DNA of 24,975 bases from a virus, in the IMG/VR virus record IMGVR_UViG_3300048784_000043, positions 1 to 24,975 of that record. One strand, 5' to 3'. The translations under genes and the position numbers were made by a program. Of this stretch, positions 17,140-24,975 are shown one piece after another; the first letter of the stretch is position 1, and each line of letters starts with the position of its first letter. Below the pieces are notes generated by a model. It worked only from the letters and a program-made list of their open reading frames with translations. It was not told the DNA's origin and did not search any database.

Positions 17140-18847
17140 GCCGCAACTCGATCTCTGGCCGTGGCTTGAGCAGTTGACCCTGAAACCGAAGAACGCCCGG
17201 CCGATCAAGTTCGACCGCAACTCCCCCTTCGCCTGGGCGCAGCGACAGTTCGTCGCGGAGGTGGAGCGTCAGTACAACGCGGGACTGCCGGTGAGGATCA
17301 TCGTGCTCAAGGGTCGACAGATCGGCATTTCCACCGTCACCGAGGCGATCCTGTTCCTGTGGTGCTTCCTCCACCCCGGCACCAACGCAGTGGTGATGAG
17401 CAAGGACGACGACTCTTCCAACTACCTGTTCGGGATGAGCAAGAGGTTTTGGGAGACCAGCCCATTCAACGGGCCGTGGACGACGAAGTACAACCGCATC
17501 GGCTACTTGGAGTGGGAGATGTCCCCGCTCAACTCCACCTTCACCACCGTCACTGCCGGATCGGACAACCCCGGACGAGGCATGACCATCCAGGCCGCGC
17601 ATCTTTCGGAGTGTGCGTTTTGGGAGGACGCTGACAACGTGGCCGGTGACCTGGGCGAAGCCATCCCCGACAACCACGGAACGATCATGGTGCTGGAATC
17701 CACCGCCCAAGGTGTCGGTGGATACTTCCACGACGAGTGGGCGAAAGCCCAGGACGCCACCGGGGAGAAGTCTCCCTTTCACCCGTTCTTCTTCGAGTGG
17801 TGGAAGCACGAAGAGTACGAGGTCACAACCACCCACCTGAAGTACGGCGATCTTGACGAGGAAGAGAAGGAGTTGCTCGACACCTATCCGGCCATGACCA
17901 TTCCGAAACTGGCGTGGAGACGGAGGAAGATCGCGACCTACCAGAATCCGGAGACGTTCAAGGAGGAGTACCCCAACTCCATGGAGGAAGCTTTTTTGTC
18001 GACCGGATCGAACGTCTTTCCTCTCGCCAAGTTGGCGCAGATGTACGAACCAGACGTGGTGTACGAGCAGGGGTTTCTCTTCAACGACAACGGGAAACTT
18101 CAGTTCCAACCCGACGACGACGGCCACTTGTTCATCTACAGGCAACCCGATCCGCGGAGGCGCAGACGGTACGTGGTGTCTTGTGACCCGACGTGGACGG
18201 TGGAGGGAGACCCCGCCTGTATCCAAGTCATCGACCGGGCCTCCATGGAGCAGGTGGCCGTGTGGCACGGAGCCGCCGACCCGAAGACCATCGGTGAGAT
18301 CAGCCTTGCCATCGCTCTCTACTACGGACCCGAGGCCATCTTGAACACCGAGATTCAAGGGGGAGGGAAGGTCGTCCTCGCCGTGTGGAGAGAGGCCAAC
18401 TACCAGCACATTTGGATGGACCGACGCCCCGACCGCCCCAAGGTGATGATGCAAGCCTTCGGATGGAACTCCACCTATGAGACCAAAAAGCAGATGCTCG
18501 GGACCATGCAAGGGATCATCCACCGTCAGCAGGCGTTGATCCACCACCCCGCCACCTACTACGAGATGACCCGGTACGTCACCAACGAGGACGGCACCTA
18601 CGGGCCTTCGCGGAGGTCCGGGCACGACGACACCGTGATTTCCCTAGGGATCGGGTGGATGACGGTCGTCACCGAAGGCCAGTCGTTGGACTACGCCGCC
18701 CTCGGGGCGAGTCCCCAGCCGTACATCCCCGGTATCTCCCGACCTCAGATTCCCAACATGGGGTCAACTCCAACCCTGCTCGGAGCAGGTAGGTTTGGGG
18801 AACCGATGGACAGCGACGCCATGATCGGAATAGAGGAAACGTACTGA
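17129..18847 (+). CDS. Terminase large subunit (ATPase and nuclease)
   Basis: A 572-residue DNA-packaging motor. The ATPase part has a Walker-A-like KGRQIGIST (61-69), a Walker B region ending HLSECAFWED with E161 as likely catalytic Glu, and a coupling-like STAQG near 191-195. The nuclease part has SCDPTW with D353, NTEIQGGG with E408, and SGHDD with D500/D501, the three acidic sites of the RNase H-like fold. The protein works on concatemeric DNA at the portal. Start ATG 17129 or 17132. Confidence 0.95.
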   Translation: MMGRPQLDLWPWLEQLTLKPKNARPIKFDRNSPFAWAQRQFVAEVERQYNAGLPVRIIVLKGRQIGISTVTEAILFLWCFLHPGTNAVVMSKDDDSSNYLFGMSKRFWETSPFNGPWTTKYNRIGYLEWEMSPLNSTFTTVTAGSDNPGRGMTIQAAHLSECAFWEDADNVAGDLGEAIPDNHGTIMVLESTAQGVGGYFHDEWAKAQDATGEKSPFHPFFFEWWKHEEYEVTTTHLKYGDLDEEEKELLDTYPAMTIPKLAWRRRKIATYQNPETFKEEYPNSMEEAFLSTGSNVFPLAKLAQMYEPDVVYEQGFLFNDNGKLQFQPDDDGHLFIYRQPDPRRRRRYVVSCDPTWTVEGDPACIQVIDRASMEQVAVWHGAADPKTIGEISLAIALYYGPEAILNTEIQGGGKVVLAVWREANYQHIWMDRRPDRPKVMMQAFGWNSTYETKKQMLGTMQGIIHRQQALIHHPATYYEMTRYVTNEDGTYGPSRRSGHDDTVISLGIGWMTVVTEGQSLDYAALGASPQPYIPGISRPQIPNMGSTPTLLGAGRFGEPMDSDAMIGIEETY

Positions 18848-19212
18848 TGAAGTGGTTTGCCTACCATTGCCCCTCCTGTGGTGACTTCGACGTGGACGGG
18901 ATCGCGCAGGACACGATCTCGTGTCGGTGCGGACGGACGGCCAAGCGGAAGTATGCCGTCAGCTTCATGGGTTCGTCCCTCAAGTCCCAGGCGCGGTGGG
19001 ACCCGGTAGTTGGGGAGTACGTGGAGAACGACCGACAGTTCCGCTCCCTGCTCCGAAAGGGACAGGAAGAGCAGAGTGAGAAGCTGAACATGGACGTGAA
19101 GCTCGCCCTGGTCGACTCGCGGGACACCGAAGCACTGGCCGAACTGCACGGTCATTCAGTCGAAGAGAGGCTTGAGGTCAAGGCCAGGACCGATTTCGTG
19201 GAGAACGCATGA
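18847..19212 (+). CDS. Zinc-ribbon protein between terminase and portal
   Basis: The N-terminus has YHCPSCGDF (7-15) and SCRCGRTA, forming a C-x2-C ... C-x-C ribbon. The rest is helical and charged (DRQFRSLLRKGQEEQSEK). TGATG overlap with terminase and four-base overlap with portal. Ribbon proteins of this kind are common in phage head modules. A contact with terminase or DNA is possible. Confidence 0.7.
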   Translation: MKWFAYHCPSCGDFDVDGIAQDTISCRCGRTAKRKYAVSFMGSSLKSQARWDPVVGEYVENDRQFRSLLRKGQEEQSEKLNMDVKLALVDSRDTEALAELHGHSVEERLEVKARTDFVENA

Positions 19213-21056
19213 CACTGATCCAGGTCGAGCCGCCGCCGAACTACGACGAGCAGGAGTTCATCTCGCGTCTCCGTGACGTCTACAGCCAGGCCAAAGAGAC
19301 CAAAGGCTCAATGCTGAGCGAGTGGAAGCGGAACTACCGGATCACCATGAACCGCGCCGCTCCTGCGGTAGCCGCGGCTCCCGGTACTCGGGCCAACGAA
19401 GTATTCCCGACCATCGACTCGCGTATCGGGTGGATGACCGACCAGGAGATTCAGTTCTCCATCACTCCCGCGTGCGACCCGTTCTCCATGTACTCGATGG
19501 TCTCCGACACTCTCGGGGAGCAGTTGGAGTCGATCCTGAACTCCACCATGAAGTCGGAGGGCTGGGACGGCGAAATCCAGAAGATGCTGTGGGACGCCGC
19601 CATGTTCGGGGCCGGCTTCCTGAAATGCGTGTGGGACGCGGGGCTGTCGGACGGGCTGGGGAACGTCGCCCTCAAGTCCACGTCGCCCTGGTGTCTCTAC
19701 GTCGACCCCTACGCCACCGATCTGGACGACGCCCAGTACATCATCGAAGTCCACACCATGTCTCCCTCGGAGATCGAACGGCGCTACCCGGACACCACCG
19801 CGCAGATGCTGCACGACTCTGCGGTCACCGGAGACACCGACCGTGACCACCTCCCCCCCAACCAGGTTTCCAACCGGCAGAAGAACGCCGGGGTTCTCAT
19901 CCCCATCGACGCTGGTCAGGGAGCGACGACCTGGGGGGCTCCGGGCGGGGCGAAGAAGCACACCTCTTCTCGGCAGGAAGGCGTGAACGTCTACGAGTTC
20001 TGGCTTCGGGAGAACTACGAAGAAGAGATCGAACCCGGCGACCCGACCCTTGGAGACGAGCCGCGCAAGGTCATCATCGACCAATGGAGGGTCGTGGTGA
20101 TGTCCGGTAACCGGATTCTTCTGGACGAGTTGGCGGAAAACCTCTTCCACACCAACCGCCACCCCTACGTGCGCTACGTGGATGTGGAGACCGGCGAGTT
20201 TTGGGGCTCCCCGATCCTTCGGGATTTGGCCCCCTGCCAGCAAGCCATGAACACCCTCCTGGCGATGGGGCAGAACAACATCATCTACACCGGCAACCCC
20301 GTAGTGATCGGAGTCAAAGGTTCCGGTGCCGACCGGTCGACCTGGACCAACAAGCCGGGACAGATATACGACGTGAACGGCGGACCGGGGCAGGGGGACA
20401 ACAAGCCGCAATGGTTGAATCCCCCTCAGCTCCCGAGTGCCCTGATGCAGTTCGTCCAGTTCTGGCGGGAGGAGATGGAACGGATTGCCGGACTGTCCGC
20501 CACCAACCGCGGGGAAGTGCCGTCTGGCCGTGCCACCGACAAGCAGGTCTCCGCGGGGCAAGAGGCGGGGTTCATCCGCATCCGCTCCGCCATCCGGAAC
20601 TTGGAACGCACACTCCGGAAGGCCGGCGAGCTTCTGACCAACCTGGTCATCATCAACTACGACACCCCGCGCTTCGTGGCGATTGTGGGGGACGAAGGGG
20701 AGATGAGTTCGATTCGCCTGGCCGCTCAGCACTTCTACTCCCCGACCGAGGATCACACCGGGAAGGTCACCTTCGCCCCCCTCCGGTTCACGATGATGGT
20801 CAACGCCGGATCGTCCAAGCCCACTTCCCGTGCTGCCCGCATTCAGGAAGCCAACATCTTGAAGCAGATGAACGTGGTGGACGATCAATACGTGCTTCAG
20901 GCGTACCGGGTCTCCCACTGGAAAGCGGTCATGCAGCGCAAGCAGCAGCAGGAACAGATGCAGCTCCAACTCGCCCAGGCCCAGGCCGCGGCAGGGATTG
21001 CTCAGAAGTCCGGGGGCAAACGACCCCCATCCCAGGCACCCAAGCCCGGCGGGTAG
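19209..21056 (+). CDS. Portal protein
   Basis: The 615-residue length, position after terminase, and features fit a portal: N-terminal helix with FISRLRDVYSQAKETKGSML, ANEVFPTIDSRIGWM, PWCLYVDPYATDLDDAQYI (about 158-176), a stem-like region around LRDLAPCQQAMNTLL, and a Gln-rich C-terminal barrel helix (RKQQQEQMQLQLAQAQAAAG). It would form the dodecameric ring for DNA entry and exit. The sequence resembles actinophage and podovirus-like portals of 550-700 residues. A short basic Pro/Lys tail ends it. Confidence 0.88.
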   Translation: MTLIQVEPPPNYDEQEFISRLRDVYSQAKETKGSMLSEWKRNYRITMNRAAPAVAAAPGTRANEVFPTIDSRIGWMTDQEIQFSITPACDPFSMYSMVSDTLGEQLESILNSTMKSEGWDGEIQKMLWDAAMFGAGFLKCVWDAGLSDGLGNVALKSTSPWCLYVDPYATDLDDAQYIIEVHTMSPSEIERRYPDTTAQMLHDSAVTGDTDRDHLPPNQVSNRQKNAGVLIPIDAGQGATTWGAPGGAKKHTSSRQEGVNVYEFWLRENYEEEIEPGDPTLGDEPRKVIIDQWRVVVMSGNRILLDELAENLFHTNRHPYVRYVDVETGEFWGSPILRDLAPCQQAMNTLLAMGQNNIIYTGNPVVIGVKGSGADRSTWTNKPGQIYDVNGGPGQGDNKPQWLNPPQLPSALMQFVQFWREEMERIAGLSATNRGEVPSGRATDKQVSAGQEAGFIRIRSAIRNLERTLRKAGELLTNLVIINYDTPRFVAIVGDEGEMSSIRLAAQHFYSPTEDHTGKVTFAPLRFTMMVNAGSSKPTSRAARIQEANILKQMNVVDDQYVLQAYRVSHWKAVMQRKQQQEQMQLQLAQAQAAAGIAQKSGGKRPPSQAPKPGG

Positions 21057-21069
21057 TAACATTCGATCC

Positions 21070-21255
21070 ATGAAGGAAGCCCGACCGCACACGTCCAACA
21101 TGTCTCCCGAGATGAGCACCAAGAACCGGGGGTCGATCCTTCCGGCCGAGCGTGCCCGACTCGACACCGATGAGGGGGGGCTGTACTCCCGCAACGCCTT
21201 CGAGGAGCCGGACGACTACCACTCCAACTCGGGTCCCGACTCCGTACTCCACTAG
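21070..21255 (+). CDS. Small polar protein (61 aa), possibly leaderless
   Basis: Starts 13 bases after the portal stop without a ribosome site; TAACAT seven bases before the ATG could be a -10, but no -35 was found. The product is hydrophilic (NMSPEMSTKNRGS, RARLDTDEGGLYSR) and ends in PDDYHSNSGPDSVLH. It might be a head-completion or internal protein. Low certainty about function. Confidence 0.5.
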   Translation: MKEARPHTSNMSPEMSTKNRGSILPAERARLDTDEGGLYSRNAFEEPDDYHSNSGPDSVLH

Positions 21256-21296
21256 GTGCTACCGTTCCCATGAACAGAGCGAAGGAGAACTAGACG

Positions 21297-21467
21297 GTGC
21301 CTCTCAAGCGAGGGTCTTCCAAGAAGGTGGTCAGCAACAACATCGCAGAGATGCGGAAGGCCGGACACCCTGAGAAGCAAGCCGTCGCTGCGTCGCTGTC
21401 CAACGCTCGGAAGTCGAAGCGGGGCAAGCGCACCGCCAAACGTTCTACCAGACGTGGAGGGAGGTGA
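21297..21467 (+). CDS. Small basic conserved phage protein (MPLKxGxSKK type)
   Basis: GTG start with AAGGAG ten bases upstream. The first 40 residues ([20 protein letters not shown], then [20 protein letters not shown]) match a family of very small phage proteins with the pattern MPLKKG-x-S-x-x-x-I-x-x-NI-x-E-(M/L)-x-x-(A/S)G-(H/K)-P-x-(K/D)QAVA-x-A. The tail is almost only Lys, Arg, Gly and Thr. Such proteins recur near head genes; their role is not established. Nucleic-acid binding is likely from charge. Confidence 0.75.
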   Translation: MPLKRGSSKKVVSNNIAEMRKAGHPEKQAVAASLSNARKSKRGKRTAKRSTRRGGR

Positions 21468-21470
21468 AAC

Positions 21471-21548
21471 ATGGAGAAGAACCTCACTGAGGCCCGTGAC
21501 CGGAAGGGTCACCGCGGTGGCCGCAAGCACGGGCGCAAGGGGCGGTGA
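21471..21548 (+). CDS. Very small basic protein (25 aa)
   Basis: ATG three bases after the previous stop, with GGGAGG eight bases upstream. The peptide has eleven Lys/Arg and three His among 25 residues (ARDRKGHRGGRKHGRKGR). It resembles the tail of the protein before it and could neutralise packaged DNA. It is too short for confident calling. Confidence 0.45.
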   Translation: MEKNLTEARDRKGHRGGRKHGRKGR

Positions 21549-21554
21549 GCCTCA

Positions 21555-21629
21555 GGGCGCTTCCGTAGCGCCCGCCGTGCAGCAGTAGTACCGGGGGGCG
21601 GGACGTACCGGATGATCGTCCCGCCCCCC
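21555..21629 (+). terminator. Two strong hairpins, possible terminator or processing site
   Basis: GGGCGCT-TCCGT-AGCGCCC (21555-21573) is a perfect seven-base stem. GGGGGGCGGGACG (21593-21605) pairs perfectly with 21617-21629 around an 11-base loop. There is no T run. The second ends 20 bp before the next ATG. It may end the portal transcript partly, or protect the capsid message from decay. Confidence 0.55.
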
Positions 21630-21649
21630 ATCACCAACAAGGAGAAGTC

Positions 21650-21805
21650 ATGGCAGACCAGAATCAAGTTCGACCCAACTACGGGGGCATGCCGAAGGGC
21701 AAGGCCAACATCATGCGACAGGGCCAGACGGAGACCGAGGCGTGGGGACAGGACCCCGCTGCCAAGGGTGAAATCCCCGCGGTCAAGGACTACCCCTCGC
21801 GCTGA
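21650..21805 (+). CDS. Small protein of the head module (51 aa)
   Basis: AAGGAG lies eight bases before the ATG. The product is polar (RPNYGGMPKGKANIMRQGQ) with a C-terminal KDYPSR. TGATG overlap with the next gene. Small proteins here are often structural accessories; no domain is recognised. Confidence 0.55.
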   Translation: MADQNQVRPNYGGMPKGKANIMRQGQTETEAWGQDPAAKGEIPAVKDYPSR

Positions 21806-22152
21806 TGCCGGCAACCAAGGGGAGCGGTGCTCCCTCTTCCGTAGCCGAAGGAATGAACGGGATCGTGCAAGCGATCTCCGCGACGATGACGGCCCCCGAC
21901 GCGGGGCCGCATCTCAAGTTCCTGCAAGGTCTCTTGCAGGCCACGGTGGGGCAGTTGCAGCAGGGCAACGCCCCGAAGCCGCAGGGTCAGCCGGGACAGC
22001 CCCCCGGCCCCGGCGGGACGAACATCAACCAACTCATGGGTGGCCAACCGCAGCCGCCTTCCGCTGGACCGCAGGGTGGACCGACCCAAACCGGAGCGTC
22101 CGCCGACGACATCCGCCGCATGGTCGGCGCTAACGCAGGGACGCCCGGATAA
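21805..22152 (+). CDS. Gln/Gly/Pro-rich head-module protein (115 aa)
   Basis: The N-terminal half contains a helix (GMNGIVQAISATM and PHLKFLQGLLQATVGQLQQG). The second half is low complexity (GQPGQPPGPGG). It is followed by a short helix DDIRRMVGA. TAATG overlap with the scaffold-like gene. It may be a portal- or scaffold-associated protein. A palindrome TGCAAGGTCTCTTGCA lies inside the gene (21923-21938) and is probably incidental. Confidence 0.6.
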   Translation: MPATKGSGAPSSVAEGMNGIVQAISATMTAPDAGPHLKFLQGLLQATVGQLQQGNAPKPQGQPGQPPGPGGTNINQLMGGQPQPPSAGPQGGPTQTGASADDIRRMVGANAGTPG

Positions 22153-23135
22153 TGGCAAGTATCAGAGAACTCTTCGCAGACCCCGAACTCAATGAGGAGG
22201 GCGGGGAAGAGCAGATCGACCTGAACAAGGTGCTCGATGAAGTCACCAACGTACTGAACGATCGGACTCCGCCGCCTGAGCGTGAGTCAAGTACCCCGGA
22301 GGACGAGGCACCGTCCGATCCTGACCAGTCGGCCGCCGCCGACGAGGAGGGAGATGGGGAGGAGGAGGAGGAACCGGAGGCACCGGAGTCGGTCCCCGCT
22401 GCCTCGGTTCCTCCCTCCGATCCACTGGCAGAACTCCCCCCTGAGCGACGGGCCGCACTTCTGGCGCTCGATCAGACCCTCATGTCCGACGAGTCCAAGC
22501 GGGCAGAGGTGTTCCGGATTCTTTCGGGCGAGCCCAGGGTGCAAGCTCCCCCCCCGCCGACTCTTCCTGAGCACATCGACCCCGACTCGTTCGAGGCGAC
22601 TATCTGGAAAGAGCAGCAGGCCACCAACGCTCGGATCGCGGAGATTTCCGAGCACACCCGCCTACAGCAGGAGGCGTTCGAGAAGCAGCGGGCCAACGCC
22701 GCAGCGATGGAGGCCGGAAACCGGTTCGCACAGAAGTACGCCGGCAAGCTGGACCAGAACGACATTCTGGAAATCGCCAAGTACGCGGGTACCACCGGTA
22801 TCGCCGGAACCTTCACCGCCACCAAGGAAGGACGGGAGAACCCGACCGAAGCCTTGGAGCGGGCGTTGGAGCACACCCTGTGGACCAACGAGTCCTTCCG
22901 AGCCAAAATCCTGGGGACTGACGGGCCGACCACGCCCCCCGGAGAGCAGCCAGCCGCGCAGGAAAGGAAGCGCAAGCTGACCGCTGTCAGTTCCTCAGCA
23001 TCCCCCGTGACCGGATCGTCCTCGACGCGATCCCCCTTGGAGAACGATTCCAATGGTAGGTTGCAGGAGAAGTCGAGGATGCAAGTTGTCCAAGACCTTG
23101 CTACGGGACTAGCGAGAGAATCGAGAGCAGGATAA
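22152..23135 (+). CDS. Scaffold-like capsid assembly protein
   Basis: A 327-residue acidic protein directly before the capsid gene. Residues 40-95 are Glu/Pro-rich and disordered. Residues 145-190 form a coiled coil (ATIWKEQQATNARIAEISEH, then TRLQQEAFEKQRANAAAMEAG). The C-terminal part is basic (QERKRKLTAV, RLQEKSRMQ). Disordered acid region, coiled coil and basic capsid-binding end are typical of scaffolds that form inside the procapsid and leave before DNA entry. No protease motif is seen. Confidence 0.75.
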   Translation: MASIRELFADPELNEEGGEEQIDLNKVLDEVTNVLNDRTPPPERESSTPEDEAPSDPDQSAAADEEGDGEEEEEPEAPESVPAASVPPSDPLAELPPERRAALLALDQTLMSDESKRAEVFRILSGEPRVQAPPPPTLPEHIDPDSFEATIWKEQQATNARIAEISEHTRLQQEAFEKQRANAAAMEAGNRFAQKYAGKLDQNDILEIAKYAGTTGIAGTFTATKEGRENPTEALERALEHTLWTNESFRAKILGTDGPTTPPGEQPAAQERKRKLTAVSSSASPVTGSSSTRSPLENDSNGRLQEKSRMQVVQDLATGLARESRAG

Positions 23136-23138
23136 TCA

Positions 23139-24104
23139 ATGGTCACTCCCACCGGTGTCGACACCATCACGTCGATTTCTCGACGCATCCTCCGAGAGGA
23201 GGCCACCGATGTGTACTACCTCGGGTCACCGTTCACGGAGCGACTGTTCCGCCAGAACCGGGTGAAGCGTCGGGGCGGACTCCACATCGAGTCGCGGTTC
23301 ATCTACCAGCCGTGGGCAACCGGTGGAGCGTTCTACGGTCCTGAGGTTCTGAACGTCGAGCCCTCCGATACCGAGATTTCCGGTGCGTGGGACTGGAAGG
23401 AGTACTACACCAACGTGACGCTGGACCAGCGTTCGTTGATCCGTGCGGACTCCGAGTACGCCGTCGCCAACTACGTGGTGGAGCAGTGCGAACTCGCCAA
23501 GATGGACCTGCGGGACAAGATTGCCTACGGCATCTGGTCGGACGGTTCCAACTACAAGGCCATCGACGGCATCTACGAGATCGTGGACACTGGCACCTAC
23601 GCCCCCACCTACGCCGGACTGTCCCGTTCGGCGTACCCGTTCCTGAAGGCGCAGGTCGACTCGACCACCACCACCCTGGGCCTGGCGTCCATGAACAGCC
23701 TGTGGGACCTCTGCACCAAGGGTGCGAGGGCTCCGAGCGTCACCGTCTCCACCCGCGCCAACCTGACCCGGTTCGAGAACCTGCTTCAGGCCCAGGTGCA
23801 GTACACCCAGCCCACCACCGCCGTCGACCAGACGTTCGCCAGCGGTGGCTTCTCCGGTGGGTGGTACCGCAACCAGCCGTGGATCGTGGACGAGCACATC
23901 AACCCGACCGGCACCGAGGGAGTCCTGTTCTTCCTGAACGAGTCGTACTTCGAGCTGGTCATCAACCAGAACGGCGACTTCGAGGTGGGCGACTTCCAGC
24001 AGCCGACCAACCAGTTCGTCATCACGTCCCTCACCTACGTGGCGCTCAACCTGCTCTGCCTGAACCCCCAGGTGCAGGGCAAGTTCACGGCGTTGACGGC
24101 CTGA
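23139..24104 (+). CDS. Major capsid protein (HK97-fold type)
   Basis: The 321-residue protein follows the scaffold-like gene with AGGA before its ATG. It has the common plan: N-terminal helix (SISRRILREEATDVYYLGS), an LIRADSEYAVANYVVEQCEL long helix region, DLRDKIAYGIWSDGSNY, and a late FVITSLTYVALNLL strand-helix. This recalls the family with the pattern of a wobbling W-x-W-K-x-YY and an A-x-x-x-L-x-x-x-IA-x-x-(L/I)-(F/W)-x-DG. No N-terminal delta domain is fused, in keeping with a separate scaffold. Confidence 0.85.
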   Translation: MVTPTGVDTITSISRRILREEATDVYYLGSPFTERLFRQNRVKRRGGLHIESRFIYQPWATGGAFYGPEVLNVEPSDTEISGAWDWKEYYTNVTLDQRSLIRADSEYAVANYVVEQCELAKMDLRDKIAYGIWSDGSNYKAIDGIYEIVDTGTYAPTYAGLSRSAYPFLKAQVDSTTTTLGLASMNSLWDLCTKGARAPSVTVSTRANLTRFENLLQAQVQYTQPTTAVDQTFASGGFSGGWYRNQPWIVDEHINPTGTEGVLFFLNESYFELVINQNGDFEVGDFQQPTNQFVITSLTYVALNLLCLNPQVQGKFTALTA

Positions 24105-24123
24105 TCGGAACCAAGGAGCCACC

Positions 24124-24747
24124 ATGCCGCTGACCAATAGCTACAACGTCGCAGCTCAGAACAACGAGCAGCCCGAATACCAGGTTCTGTGGGAGCCCAT
24201 CGCCGTGGACCCTGCGTCCGCGGCGTCGGTCACCTTCCCCACCGCCGCAGGAGCGGGCGCGTGGGTACCGGGTGCCATCCTGTCCTACAACACCGCTGGC
24301 GTCGGTGCCTACCCCCCGCTGGGGTACGGCGCAGCCGCCAACCAGGGCGGTGACTCGGGCAACTCGGGCAACCCCACCTTCCCGAACAACTGGACGGTCC
24401 AGTACGTCGATCTGGCCCCGGTGAGCACGACTACCTACCTGGCGGGTGTGTTCCTCGGAGGCCCGTCGCTTGGCGCTCCGTTGCCGGTGGTTCCCAACAC
24501 CATCCCCGGCGGTCCCGCTTTCTCGGCCATGGTCGGCAAGCGGGGCATCGCCCAGGTGTTGGTGGACAACTCCACCACCATCGGGCACACCCTGAACGGC
24601 TCATCCACCTCCGGTCACACCGGTCAGGCGTCGGACACCGGAGGTTCGACGTGGACCTTCGGCACCACCATCGGCATCGTGCTTCAGGCAGTCACCGTTT
24701 CGGCCGGCCCGGTGCTGTGCTGGGCTGCCGTCAACTTCCCGCACTGA
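24124..24747 (+). CDS. Virion structural protein downstream of capsid
   Basis: The 207-residue product is Gly/Ala/Thr/Val-rich and nearly free of Lys. It has beta strands throughout (EYQVLWEPIAVDP, AGAWVPGAILSYN, TYLAGVFLGG, GKRGIAQVLVDNS). AAGGAG precedes the ATG. In this position it may be a head decoration or head-tail joining protein. No family is recognised. Confidence 0.7.
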   Translation: MPLTNSYNVAAQNNEQPEYQVLWEPIAVDPASAASVTFPTAAGAGAWVPGAILSYNTAGVGAYPPLGYGAAANQGGDSGNSGNPTFPNNWTVQYVDLAPVSTTTYLAGVFLGGPSLGAPLPVVPNTIPGGPAFSAMVGKRGIAQVLVDNSTTIGHTLNGSSTSGHTGQASDTGGSTWTFGTTIGIVLQAVTVSAGPVLCWAAVNFPH

Positions 24748-24757
24748 GAGGTAGGAC

Positions 24758-24975
24758 ATGGGCTCGGGACTTCCCTTCGCCACACCAGTCGCCACGGACG
24801 AACTGTGGAAGAACATCCTGTTCGACCTGGGCGTACCCATCGGCGCTAGTCCGACCGAAGTGCACGGGATTCTCCTAGGTCTCGACAACGGTCTGTTCGC
24901 CAAAAACCTGGGCATCTACGGCAACGGCTCGGACGGGGTGTGCAACTTCATCTCCACGGGTTCGGCCACCGTGGC
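24758..24975 (+). CDS. Start of a virion protein (3' partial)
   Basis: ATG 24758 follows GAGAGGTAGG. At least 72 residues are in the window: a helix around DELWKNILFDLGVPIG, EVHGILLGLDNGLF, and a Gly/Ser-rich beta part from IYGNGSDGVCNF. The rest lies beyond the window. The beta start suggests a surface or fibre-like protein. Confidence 0.65.
   Translation, partial: MGSGLPFATPVATDELWKNILFDLGVPIGASPTEVHGILLGLDNGLFAKNLGIYGNGSDGVCNFISTGSATV

Noticed and set aside
17018-18625. Long minus-strand frame of 535 codons
   Set aside because: It is the antisense shadow of the terminase gene; the plus strand carries all terminase motifs and the minus frame has no natural domain.
19308-21194. Long minus-strand frame of 628 codons
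   Set aside because: Antisense shadow of the portal gene, with a composition (Gly/Val/Asp/His-rich) typical of reversed GC-rich codons.
21923-21938. Palindrome TGCAAGGTCTCTTGCA resembling the promoter operators
   Set aside because: It lies inside a coding region with no promoter nearby and encodes ordinary residues (LQGLLQ); probably chance.

Overview
The window is a stretch of a tailed double-stranded DNA phage genome (Caudoviricetes). It is about 63% GC by eye, tightly packed with ATGA/GTGA/TGATG gene overlaps, and rich in GTG starts. An actinobacterial host is the best guess. The reasons are a glycoside-hydrolase-like endolysin with a GGVYAFG-type C-terminal module, an Rpf/transglycosylase-like domain, leaderless promoters, and the codon bias. 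No bacterial chromosomal gene, integrase, CRISPR array or insertion sequence was seen.

Layout. 1-0.8 kb: end of the virion/tail block (beta-rich proteins). 0.8-2.5 kb: small ORFs and a lysis cassette (holin-like membrane protein, endolysin, second membrane protein). 2.5-6.3 kb: an operon behind a leaderless promoter, with a Cas4-like nuclease, a putative single-strand annealing protein, a winged-helix-like protein, an HNH nuclease and a lysozyme-like domain. 6.3-12.15 kb: an island of about 17 small genes, many Cys-rich or coiled-coil, sharing near-identical junction sequences. It also carries a Dam-like adenine methyltransferase and a RusA-like resolvase. 12.14-13.22 kb: a minus-strand cluster of five small acidic or zinc-ribbon genes. 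13.22-14.0 kb: a gene-free, hairpin-rich stretch that may encode a structured RNA. 14.0-14.53 kb: a minus-strand zinc-finger gene and a divergent promoter region built on a perfect inverted repeat. 14.53-16.8 kb: two small plus-strand proteins, an initiator-type tRNA-Met, an HTH protein and a pair of overlapping reading frames. 16.8-24.98 kb: the packaging and head module (small and large terminase, zinc ribbon, portal, small basic proteins, scaffold-like protein, major capsid protein, further virion proteins), cut by the window end.

How it may work together. The right-hand module packages DNA and builds the head; the left end lyses the host; the middle supplies recombination, modification and accessory functions. 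The most unusual part is the control region. Three candidate promoters place the -10 hexamer exactly 6 nt before an ATG (leaderless genes at 2611, 14532 and 15538). Related CAAGGNN(C/T)CTTG palindromes sit in promoters at 2.58, 14.39 and 15.5 kb. An initiator-like tRNA (A1xC72 mismatch, three G:C pairs in the anticodon stem) lies directly upstream of one of them. A phage that supplies its own initiator tRNA while using leaderless messages is a testable hypothesis, not a demonstrated system.
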